Assembly (NCBI GenBank): GCA_002713545.1
Contig: PATJ01000034.1
Span: 25,875-39,404, forward strand
Reading direction: 5' to 3'
DNA from: Acidimicrobiaceae bacterium
GTDB taxonomy: Bacteria > Actinomycetota > Acidimicrobiia > Acidimicrobiales > MedAcidi-G1
Length of the DNA: 13,530 nt
Shown here: one piece after another, positions 7,121 through 12,921 of the stretch
How positions within the stretch are numbered: position 1 is the first letter of the stretch
Layout of the letters: each line of letters starts with the position of its first letter
Notes under the pieces: model-generated
What the model was told of the DNA's origin: nothing
The model's database searches: none
Seen by the model: only the letters and a program-made list of their open reading frames with translations
Program-made: the position numbers and the translations under genes

Positions 7121-8328
7121 TGTTTTATGATGTTGTAATAGTTGGGGGCGGACCTGCTGGATCATCAGCTGCTTGCACCGTAGCCAAAAGCGGCCTATCG
7201 GTTCTCCTTATTGATAAATCTGAATTCCCTCGTGATAAGTGTTGCGGTGATGGTTTAACAACTATGGCTCTCAGATTGAGCGAAGAACTTGGCTTAAATA
7301 TAGAGAATTTAAAAAATCTTGAAGTCGTTGATGAAGCGGTGATCCATTTTCCTTCGGGCCGAAGAGAGGTTTTTCCTCTACCGGGAAAAGGTTTGTTCGC
7401 TGCGATCGTGCCCAGGGCAGAGTACGATCTGGCTCTTATAGACCTAGCTCGCGAATTGCAGGTTGATGTTCGTCTAGGTCACAAGTTCTCTTCCATAACT
7501 TTTGATGGAGAAAAGACTTTTCTGAATATTGACGGTATTGGAGAGGTAGAAACGTCTTTTGTTATAGCTGCTGACGGAGCGTGGTCTCCTGTCCGTCGTT
7601 CACTCGATTTAAGTGAGGAACGATCAAGAGGAGAATGGCTTGCTTTTCGTCAATACATTTCAGGAGTCGCATCGGATAACAACGAATTACATGTCTGGTT
7701 CGAAAAAGACCTTCTGCCAGGCTATGCATGGAGTTTTCCTCTCCCAAATGGGAGAGCAAATATAGGCTTTGGTGTTTTAAAATCACAAGATTTTTCCGCT
7801 TCAGAAACGGCTCAACTGGCTCGCGACCTACTGAACAGAAAATCTATTTCTGAGACCCTTGGGGGCGGGATCAAACTAGAGGGGCGTCAAACTGCCTGGC
7901 CTATTCCGGCGAGAGTCAACAACCAGCAACTAACTAGTAGGTCGGTTATCTTTGTTGGTGATGCCGCCGCTTGTACCGATATTTTGACGGGTGAAGGAAT
8001 CGGGCAGGCACTTTTAACTGGGATTCTTGCTGGTGAGGCAATCAAATCTGGGAAGAGTCAAAAAATGGTTACTTCATTCTATGAAAAGTCCGTGAAAAGT
8101 CACTTGTTCTCGGATCACCAAATGTCTGTTTTACTTCAAAAAGTCCTTACCCACCCCGCAGGAGCGGAAAATGCTCTTCGTTTAGCATCGATGAATCAGT
8201 GGTCACGGCGTAATTTTGCGCGTTGGATGTTTGAGGACTACCCAAGAGCCCTTTTATTTACACCTAAAAGATGGAAAAAAGGAGTTTTTGATTCTGAAGG
8301 TGCCTACAGCCGTAAACTGGACTTATGA
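7120..8328 (+). CDS. Geranylgeranyl reductase family FAD-dependent oxidoreductase
   Basis: A 402-residue flavoprotein of the geranylgeranyl reductase family, which saturates double bonds of isoprenoid chains on lipids, quinones or prenyl diphosphates. The FAD-binding dinucleotide fold is VIVGGGPAG (6-14). CCGDGL (41-46) is the family's conserved Cys-containing substrate-pocket motif. Further hallmarks are VIAADGAWSPVRR near 150 and VGDAAACTDILTGEGIGQAL around 279-298. Length and layout resemble mycobacterial MenJ, which reduces one isoprene unit of menaquinone, so a quinone or polyprenyl chain is a reasonable substrate guess. The sequence alone does not decide between them. It starts on the last base of the nucS stop and overlaps the PAP2 gene by 4 bases (ATGA). 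No transmembrane segment is obvious; the C-terminal part is rich in basic and aromatic residues and may touch the membrane. Confidence 0.88.
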   Translation: MFYDVVIVGGGPAGSSAACTVAKSGLSVLLIDKSEFPRDKCCGDGLTTMALRLSEELGLNIENLKNLEVVDEAVIHFPSGRREVFPLPGKGLFAAIVPRAEYDLALIDLARELQVDVRLGHKFSSITFDGEKTFLNIDGIGEVETSFVIAADGAWSPVRRSLDLSEERSRGEWLAFRQYISGVASDNNELHVWFEKDLLPGYAWSFPLPNGRANIGFGVLKSQDFSASETAQLARDLLNRKSISETLGGGIKLEGRQTAWPIPARVNNQQLTSRSVIFVGDAAACTDILTGEGIGQALLTGILAGEAIKSGKSQKMVTSFYEKSVKSHLFSDHQMSVLLQKVLTHPAGAENALRLASMNQWSRRNFARWMFEDYPRALLFTPKRWKKGVFDSEGAYSRKLDL

Positions 8329-8927
8329 GTATTGCAAAAGAGGGAAATCTTATCCCTTTCCCTAACAGGTCTGAGTTCGAAGACACGAAAGAAGCTCCCA
8401 CTCACCCTTTGGGTCCAGCTTTTGCGGCTTTTGACCATAAATTTGATCTCGTTTGGGAGCGTTTTCGTGGACAGCCTGTTCTTGACAAAACTTTTTATCT
8501 TGCAAGTGAACTGGCAGATTTTAGTGTTCTTTGGCACATTATGGGGTTATCCAAAGGTCTCGCTAGTGGCTCAGCTCAACGTGAAGCAGTTCGTTTATCT
8601 GCAGCCCTAATAGCGGAGTCAGGGATTGTTAACGGAATTTTGAAATCTTTGTTTAGGCGAGAAAGGCCTGATCATATTGAAGAAAGACCACACGTGCTTC
8701 GTCAACCGTTGACTTCTAGTTTTCCTTCAGGTCACGCTTCAGCAGCTTTTTTGGCTGCAACCCTTCTTTCGGAACGATCCAAGTTCAAACCTCTTTGGTA
8801 CGGATTAGCTGGGATTGTTGCGACTTCAAGAATTCACGTCAGGATTCATCACGCTAGTGATGTAATAGCCGGAACGCTTGTGGGTCTCGGGTTAAGTCGA
8901 ATAATTAAGAAATTCTTTCCTCTATAA
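8325..8927 (+). CDS. PAP2-family phosphatase
   Basis: A 200-residue member of the type 2 phosphatidic acid phosphatase superfamily, which dephosphorylates lipid phosphates or prenyl diphosphates at membranes. All three catalytic motifs are intact: K107 to R114-P115 (KSLFRRERP), PSGH (134-137) and SR-x5-H-x3-D (Ser168, Arg169, His175, Asp179). Hydrophobic stretches around 55-80, 90-108, 138-150, 157-168 and 180-195 would form the membrane helices. The first 45 residues look soluble and cytoplasmic. The start overlaps the reductase stop by 4 bases (ATGA), so the two are translationally coupled. Pairing with an isoprenoid reductase suggests a prenyl-phosphate or phospholipid substrate, but undecaprenyl-diphosphate or phosphatidate phosphatase activity are both possible. 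It ends 8 bases from a convergent small gene, with no visible terminator. Confidence 0.9.
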   Translation: MSIAKEGNLIPFPNRSEFEDTKEAPTHPLGPAFAAFDHKFDLVWERFRGQPVLDKTFYLASELADFSVLWHIMGLSKGLASGSAQREAVRLSAALIAESGIVNGILKSLFRRERPDHIEERPHVLRQPLTSSFPSGHASAAFLAATLLSERSKFKPLWYGLAGIVATSRIHVRIHHASDVIAGTLVGLGLSRIIKKFFPL

Positions 8928-8935
8928 AATCCGAT

Positions 8936-9127
8936 TTAATTTTGGGAAATTGACTCCATTTGATTTTCACCTGAGTCAAGAACTAGACGTAAATCAAGAA
9001 GTAGGTCCGCGACCTCTGAAGCAGCAATAACTTGACGGCTTTTAGTATCGCCCAGTCCTCGGTCAATAATTGCTCTGATCTCATCAATCATCTCTTCAGT
9101 GCTGCTGCTCTCTAGCGTTTCTGTCAT
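8936..9127 (-). CDS. Small acidic protein of 63 residues, function unknown
   Basis: I do not recognise this family. The ATG at 9127 has AGGG 6 bases upstream, which supports translation from there rather than from an in-frame ATG 24 bases earlier. The predicted protein starts MTETLESSSTEEMIDEIRAI and is acidic with no Cys. It appears to form two helices: one around 10-24 and a leucine-rich one around 38-52 with EVADLLLDLRLVLD, separated by a GDTKSR turn. The tail is polar. It reads the same way as the F420-type oxidoreductase, whose stop is 80 bases upstream, so it could be co-transcribed or have its own promoter in the AT-rich gap 9128-9207. Size and composition would suit a small adaptor or dimeric regulator, but that is a guess. 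Confidence 0.6.
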   Translation of the reverse strand: MTETLESSSTEEMIDEIRAIIDRGLGDTKSRQVIAASEVADLLLDLRLVLDSGENQMESISQN

Positions 9128-9207
9128 TTGATTCCCTTTTTGACCATTCACTTACTTTAACTTAACTTATTTTCATACATTACGCGCATGTTAGACATAA
9201 GTCACCA

Positions 9208-10185
9208 TCATTTATCAATTGGAGCTAAATCTCTTACAGACTTTCTTACGTCGTCGCCTGTTAGAGGCATTATTGCGAGAGCTGGACAAGTGACTCCAGC
9301 TGTTACGTAACGTTGAATATGGTCGCGACATTGATCTGGAGTTCCGTTTACTATCAATTCGTCAACCAGAGCATCAGGTATTTTTTCTAAGGCGCCTTTA
9401 CGGTCACCAGAATCCCATTGTTCCCAATGCTCTGACAACATTTCCTCTCTGCCAAGCCATTTATGAAACTCTTTGTATACAGGCACATTCAAATATGCTG
9501 CCATAGCGAATTTGCCGCCTGCTAAAACCAAGTCTTTTTTATCGCTTGGACAGACAAATATTCTGGCAACTATCTCTTTACCCGGCCCTTCTTTGTTGAC
9601 AACGCCTGCCACGCGTTCAACGTCATTAGCTGAAAGCCAGTTTATTATTGCCCCATCTGCTTCCCTTCCAGCTAAGCGAAGCATTCCTTCTCTTAGCGCC
9701 GCTAGCAGTATTGGAGGTTGATTTTCAGGAACTCTTGCCAAACGAAAACCTGAAATATTGAAAGTTTCGAATTCTTCCGAAATTTTCTCTCCCAATAATG
9801 CTTTTCGGAGGAAACGAATTGTGTCTCTAACTTTTAAATATGGATCTTCAAAACGGATCCCATTCCAGCGTTCAACAATCACGTCTGAGGAAGTGCCTAT
9901 CCCAAGGACGAAATTATTTGGTGCTGCACAGGCCATGGCAGCAGCACTTTGAGCCAGAAGCGCTGGTCCTCTTGTAAAAGCTGGCAAGATAGCTGTTCCC
10001 AGTCTTAATTCCGGTGCCCAGGCGGCTGCAAGTGCCAAAGGTGTTAAACCGTCTGTCTCATTAGCTTCTGAGGACCAAACATCTGTATAACCAAGTTCGA
10101 CTAGCTCTCGGAAAATCTCTTTATGGTCATCCAAACGATCTGGTAATGGAATAGTCATCCCGTAACGCGATTTTTGTTTAAGCAT
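9208..10185 (-). CDS. LLM class (luciferase-like) F420-dependent-type oxidoreductase
   Basis: A 325-residue protein with the bacterial-luciferase-like TIM-barrel fold used by F420- or FMN-dependent reductases and monooxygenases. Supporting segments, in order, are the N-terminal barrel strand YGMTIPLPD, VELGYTDVWSSE, LRLGTAILPAFTRGPALLAQSAAAM, FVLGIGTSSDVIVERWNG, PPILLAALREGMLRLAGREADGAIINWL and the C-terminal VNGTPDQCRDHIQRYVTAGV. Actinobacteria carry many such paralogs, mostly F420-dependent, so F420 is the likely cofactor; the substrate is unknown. The ATG at 10185 has AAAGG 7 bases upstream and starts MLKQKSRYGMTIP. A later ATG at residue 10 would cut into the first beta strand. A possible promoter lies upstream (GTGACA, TAAAAC). 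The 63-residue small gene follows 80 bases downstream. Confidence 0.88.
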   Translation of the reverse strand: MLKQKSRYGMTIPLPDRLDDHKEIFRELVELGYTDVWSSEANETDGLTPLALAAAWAPELRLGTAILPAFTRGPALLAQSAAAMACAAPNNFVLGIGTSSDVIVERWNGIRFEDPYLKVRDTIRFLRKALLGEKISEEFETFNISGFRLARVPENQPPILLAALREGMLRLAGREADGAIINWLSANDVERVAGVVNKEGPGKEIVARIFVCPSDKKDLVLAGGKFAMAAYLNVPVYKEFHKWLGREEMLSEHWEQWDSGDRKGALEKIPDALVDELIVNGTPDQCRDHIQRYVTAGVTCPALAIMPLTGDDVRKSVRDLAPIDK

Positions 10186-10198
10186 CCTTAGGCCTTTA

Positions 10199-10225
10199 GT
10201 TTTATGGTTTCTTAAGGGCTGTCAC
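10199..10225 (-). promoter_or_regulatory. Weak promoter candidate for the F420-type oxidoreductase
   Basis: GTGACA (10225-10220) differs from the -35 consensus TTGACA at one base. TAAAAC (10204-10199) follows after 15 bases as a 4-of-6 match to the -10. The spacer is shorter than ideal. The predicted leader would be short and contain the AAAGG ribosome site of the gene starting at 10185. Confidence 0.3.
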
Positions 10226-10248
10226 ACCTCACTGAAACAATTATTAAT

Positions 10249-10428
10249 ATGAATGAACAACTTTGTCTAATAAAAGAAATCTCCATCCAGATTTTTGCCG
10301 CTAATGACAACTATTCGGAGTATTCAGCACTCGACAGTGAGACTCGGGAGAGAAACTTGAAAGGTATTGCAGAGGCTCGTAAATTACTTGCCGAAAAACG
10401 CAAATATGCCGCTCTTTTAGCTGCTTGA
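10249..10428 (+). CDS. Small ORF of 59 residues, function unknown
   Basis: An ATG-to-TGA frame of 59 residues starts MNEQLCLIKEISIQIFAAND and ends AEKRKYAALLAA. I do not recognise it. The composition looks protein-like: two predicted helices (about 3-18 and 32-57), charged residues spaced as in amphipathic helices, one Cys and no Trp. The region has no longer competing frame and would otherwise be the largest gene-free stretch in the window. There is no Shine-Dalgarno sequence, no well-placed TANNNT box, and no alternative start, so the start signal is weak. It is divergent from the F420-type oxidoreductase (63 bases apart) and convergent with mca. It could be a conserved small protein or a chance frame; I lean to real on composition. 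Confidence 0.45.
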   Translation: MNEQLCLIKEISIQIFAANDNYSEYSALDSETRERNLKGIAEARKLLAEKRKYAALLAA

Positions 10429-10471
10429 ATTTTTTAAGCGGTGGCAGGTGATTCTAATTAATTTAAATCAC
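10423..10471. terminator. Weak hairpins between convergent small ORF and mca
   Basis: Two inverted repeats fill the convergent gap. GCTT..AAGC (10423-10439) pairs 7 positions, one a G-T wobble, around a TTT loop and overlaps the small ORF stop. GTGATT (10448-10453) pairs with AATCAC (10466-10471), extended by TAA/TTA with one bulged base, 3 bases past the mca stop. Neither is GC-rich nor followed by a clean T-run, so termination is only suggested by position. Confidence 0.3.
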
Positions 10472-10473
10472 GG

Positions 10474-11355
10474 CTAGTAGTTAATGCCATCAAAAAGGTC
10501 ATTTTCATAACCATTTTCATTGTTTGCATCAACTTTTGGGAGAGCAAGAATGTAGTCATCGTAAGGATGGACTTCACGTGCAACTTCATCAGGCAAGCCG
10601 AACCAAAATGGGGATTTAGGGTCAACCTGAGTTTCATGCGCTAACAAAGCCTCTTTTCGGATCGACCAGTAATCCAAGATAGGGATTCTTGTAGAAATAA
10701 GATGATCTCGTGAAGGCCTTTTTGACCAGCCTTCAAAAGGTGATTCAAGTTCAAATTCTAAGAATTTTTCATGCATTGCCTCTATTCTTTCTCTTGACCA
10801 AGTCGAAAAATAAAGTTTTGAAGGTTGCCAAGCCTCGCCATGTTCTGGATAAAGAGCGGGATTACCAGCAGCTTCGAATGCGGGAACTGAAAGATCGTGC
10901 ACCTGTAAATGATCGGGGTGGTTGTACCAGTCTCTTTCATCTGGGTAAGAAATAATAACGTGAGGTCTTATCCGTCTTATTATCGAAACGATTCTTCCTA
11001 CCGCCTCTTCAGGGTCAGCATTGGAAAAAGAATCAGGGTTGGAGTTAGCTGGAGAATCAGCCATTCCTGAATCTCTGTAACCGAGCATTATGACTTCGTC
11101 ATAACCTATTATTTCTGCTGATTTTTTAAGTTCTGCTAGCCGGACTTGGGGAAGATTTTCGACTATTTCAGGTCGATCCATTGCAGGATTGAGAATGTCG
11201 CCCTCTTCGCCTCCTGTGCAACAAACAAGAGCGCAATAAACACCTTCGTCGTGATATGCAGCGATCGTCGAAGCCCCTTTTGACGCCTCGTCGTCAGGAT
11301 GGGCATGGATACTTAAAAGTCTTCGTTCATTTTCAGGGAAAGGAGTATTTGTCAC
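10474..11355 (-). CDS. mca: Mycothiol S-conjugate amidase
   Basis: Mca is a zinc amidase that cleaves mycothiol S-conjugates of electrophiles and drugs, releasing GlcN-Ins for recycling and a mercapturic acid for export. The 293 residues contain HAHPDDE (17-23) and HPDH (146-149), giving likely zinc ligands His19, Asp22 and His149 as in the MshB/Mca family. TGGEEGDILNPAMD (47-60) follows, and the C-terminal part has RDHLISTRI plus LLAHETQVDP, which separate Mca from the shorter-tailed MshB deacetylase. The end FDGINY resembles the typical Mca tail. The start is GTG with no Shine-Dalgarno sequence; TACCGT lies 7 bases upstream. It is divergent from nfeD. Its presence implies a mycothiol-using actinobacterium. 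MshB is the main alternative, but length and C-terminal motifs favour Mca. Confidence 0.93.
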   Translation of the reverse strand: MTNTPFPENERRLLSIHAHPDDEASKGASTIAAYHDEGVYCALVCCTGGEEGDILNPAMDRPEIVENLPQVRLAELKKSAEIIGYDEVIMLGYRDSGMADSPANSNPDSFSNADPEEAVGRIVSIIRRIRPHVIISYPDERDWYNHPDHLQVHDLSVPAFEAAGNPALYPEHGEAWQPSKLYFSTWSRERIEAMHEKFLEFELESPFEGWSKRPSRDHLISTRIPILDYWSIRKEALLAHETQVDPKSPFWFGLPDEVAREVHPYDDYILALPKVDANNENGYENDLFDGINY

Positions 11356-11362
11356 GTGCGAA

Positions 11363-11368
11363 ACGGTA
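11363..11368 (-). promoter_or_regulatory. Possible leaderless -10 box for mca
   Basis: TACCGT on the minus strand fits TANNNT and ends 7 bases before the mca GTG, which has no Shine-Dalgarno sequence. It is the poorest in A and T of the five such boxes in the window, so it is a weak call. Confidence 0.28.
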
Positions 11369-11400
11369 CAGGAGTTAGCGCAAGTTCAGTATTCAATTTC

Positions 11401-11430
11401 TGGACTATTTTAAAAAATTTAAATTAAGAT
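11401..11430 (+). promoter_or_regulatory. Promoter for the nfeD-SPFH operon
   Basis: TGGACT (11401-11406) matches the -35 TTGACA at 4 of 6 bases, and TAAGAT (11425-11430) matches the -10 TATAAT at 4 of 6, with an 18-base AT-rich spacer. The predicted start near 11437 gives a leader of about 24 bases that contains the GGAGG ribosome site at 11451-11455. Confidence 0.5.
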
Positions 11431-11450
11431 ACCGTATTCATTAGAAATTC

Positions 11451-11455
11451 GGAGG
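11451..11455 (+). promoter_or_regulatory. Strong ribosome binding site fixing the TTG start of nfeD
   Basis: GGAGG lies 5 bases before the TTG at 11461. It is the best Shine-Dalgarno sequence in the window and decides a non-ATG start; no in-frame ATG exists until residue 24, after the first membrane helix. Confidence 0.7.
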
Positions 11456-11460
11456 TTAAT

Positions 11461-11907
11461 TTGGATCCTGAGATTTGGCAATGGATTTGGCTTGCTGCAA
11501 CAGGTATTTTCATCCTAGGAGAACTAGCTATGGCTGGATCTTTTTTTCTTCTTCCTTTTGGAGCAGGAACTGCTGTTGCAACAGTTCTGGCTTTCTCTAA
11601 TGTAAGTGAGGGTCTGCAATGGGTTGCATTTGTTGTGGTTTCGGTTGCATCACTTGCAGGTTTGCGACCTTTAGCGCGAAAACTTAACGCTCAAGAACAA
11701 CCGGCAAAAGTCGGTTCTACCAGATTGATAGGTGAAATAGGGGTAGTAACAAAAGATTTGGGGGCGGGCTTAACAGAGAATGGAAGTATCCAAATCGGGA
11801 GAGAAGAATGGCCCGCCGAAACTAAAGACATGGAACATATTCCCACAGGCACTCGAGTGAAAGTAACTCACATCGAGGGAACCCGTCTAGTCGTTGAAGC
11901 AATTTGA
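11461..11907 (+). CDS. NfeD-family membrane protein (short form)
   Basis: A 148-residue short NfeD protein, the usual partner of SPFH/stomatin-type membrane scaffold proteins. Three hydrophobic segments (about 5-23, 25-45 and 50-66) place the N-terminal half in the membrane. A C-terminal OB-fold (about 80-148) carries the family pattern: IGEIGVVTKDLG, a Gly-X-X-X-X-x-W-P stretch GREEWPAE, IPTGTRVKV and the closing HIEGTRLVVEAI. The protease domain of long NfeD forms is absent, as expected for this class. Translation begins at TTG with GGAGG upstream. The SPFH gene follows after 36 bases with its own AGGAG, so the two form an operon. The pairing resembles the E. coli YbbK(QmcA)-YbbJ pair. The OB-fold is thought to contact the SPFH partner in the membrane assembly. 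Confidence 0.9.
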   Translation: MDPEIWQWIWLAATGIFILGELAMAGSFFLLPFGAGTAVATVLAFSNVSEGLQWVAFVVVSVASLAGLRPLARKLNAQEQPAKVGSTRLIGEIGVVTKDLGAGLTENGSIQIGREEWPAETKDMEHIPTGTRVKVTHIEGTRLVVEAI

Positions 11908-11943
11908 AAAGTTAAATTTTAGAAAATATTTATAGGAGTAAAA

Positions 11944-12915
11944 ATGGCAGCAGTTGTAGCTTTATTAGTAATCGCTTTTCTTGTTTTCGTTCTTGCAGCG
12001 GCAGGAATAAAGATAGTACGGCCATATCAGCAAGGAATAGTCGAACAGCTCGGTAAATATAAGATGACAACCGGTCCTGGACTTAAGCTAATCGTTCCGA
12101 TTATGCAAAGTATGAAACGAGTGGACATGAGGGAACAAGTTGTTGACGTGCCACCACAAGAAGTAATTACCAAAGACAACGTAACAGTTACAGTTGATGC
12201 GGTCATCTACTACGAGCCAACTGACGCTCAGAGACTTGTCTACAATGTTGCGAACTTCATTCTTGCCGTAACTAAACTCGCCCAAACCAACCTGAGGAAT
12301 GTTATTGGCGACATGACCCTTGATAATGCTCTTACTTCACGCGACAACGTCAATACTTCGCTAAGAAATGTCCTCGATGATGCGACAGATAAATGGGGAG
12401 TACGTGTAGTACGAGTGGAGATACAAAGAATTGATCCCCCTGTTGATGTTATGGACGCAATGCATGAACAAATGAAAGCTGAGAGAACCCGTAGAGCTGT
12501 CGTATTAGAAGCCGATGGCGCTCGCGAAGCTGCTATTGCGATAGCAGAGGGAGAAAAGCAATCTGCAATACTTTCTGCTGAGGGCGTTAAACAACAAGCG
12601 ATCCTGACGGCTGAAGGTGAGGCTGAAGCCATTAGAGCTGTAGCCTCGGCGGATCGTTTTCGTTTTGAAACAGTTGCTGAAGGTGAAGCTGAGGCAATAC
12701 GAAGTGTTTATGGAGCGATACACGATGGAGATCCTTCACCTGATCTAATAGCTATCAAATATCTAGAGGCGCTGGGGACTATCGCAGATGGTCAAGCAAC
12801 AAAGATTTTCGTTCCAGCAGAAATGAGTGCCACTATGGGCTCAATAGGAGCAATAGCTGAACTTTTTCAAACAAACGAATCAAATGATAAAACAGAAAAA
12901 GAAGAAGCCGAATAG
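11944..12915 (+). CDS. SPFH/Band 7 membrane scaffold protein (stomatin/paraslipin type)
   Basis: A 323-residue SPFH protein that probably forms oligomeric membrane microdomain scaffolds or cages with NfeD. Residues about 4-24 are a hydrophobic N-terminal anchor. The PHB domain (about 25-185) includes [54 protein letters not shown] and [16 protein letters not shown]. An Ala/Glu-rich coiled-coil (about 175-255) with repeated AEGE units follows, then the conserved [19 protein letters not shown]. The last 20 residues are acidic and polar. The ATG has AGGAG (11934-11938) 5 bases upstream, so the start is secure. It is the second gene of the nfeD operon and ends 6 bases from a convergent gene. QmcA/paraslipin is the closest recognised type; HflK/HflC and flotillin are less likely by length and by the NfeD partner. 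Confidence 0.92.
   Translation: MAAVVALLVIAFLVFVLAAAGIKIVRPYQQGIVEQLGKYKMTTGPGLKLIVPIMQSMKRVDMREQVVDVPPQEVITKDNVTVTVDAVIYYEPTDAQRLVYNVANFILAVTKLAQTNLRNVIGDMTLDNALTSRDNVNTSLRNVLDDATDKWGVRVVRVEIQRIDPPVDVMDAMHEQMKAERTRRAVVLEADGAREAAIAIAEGEKQSAILSAEGVKQQAILTAEGEAEAIRAVASADRFRFETVAEGEAEAIRSVYGAIHDGDPSPDLIAIKYLEALGTIADGQATKIFVPAEMSATMGSIGAIAELFQTNESNDKTEKEEAE
12610..12701 (+). repeat. Imperfect direct repeat encoding AEGEAEAIR in the SPFH coiled-coil
   Basis: Two 26-base copies, at 12610-12635 and 12676-12701, match at 21 of 26 positions and lie 66 bases apart. Both encode AEGEAEAIR. Related AEGE/AEGV units precede them. Such repeats are usual in the SPFH coiled-coil, so this is internal protein repetition and not a mobile or regulatory element. 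Confidence 0.6.
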
Positions 12916-12921
12916 TTTTAG

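Noticed and set aside
9190-9203. Short near-palindrome GAC-ATAA-GTC as an operator
   Set aside because: Only three base pairs on each side match, which is expected by chance in AT-rich DNA.
12240-12632. A 130-residue minus-strand frame antisense to the SPFH gene
   Set aside because: The Ala/Ser/Thr-rich translation mirrors the Ala/Glu-rich coiled-coil on the other strand and has no family features.
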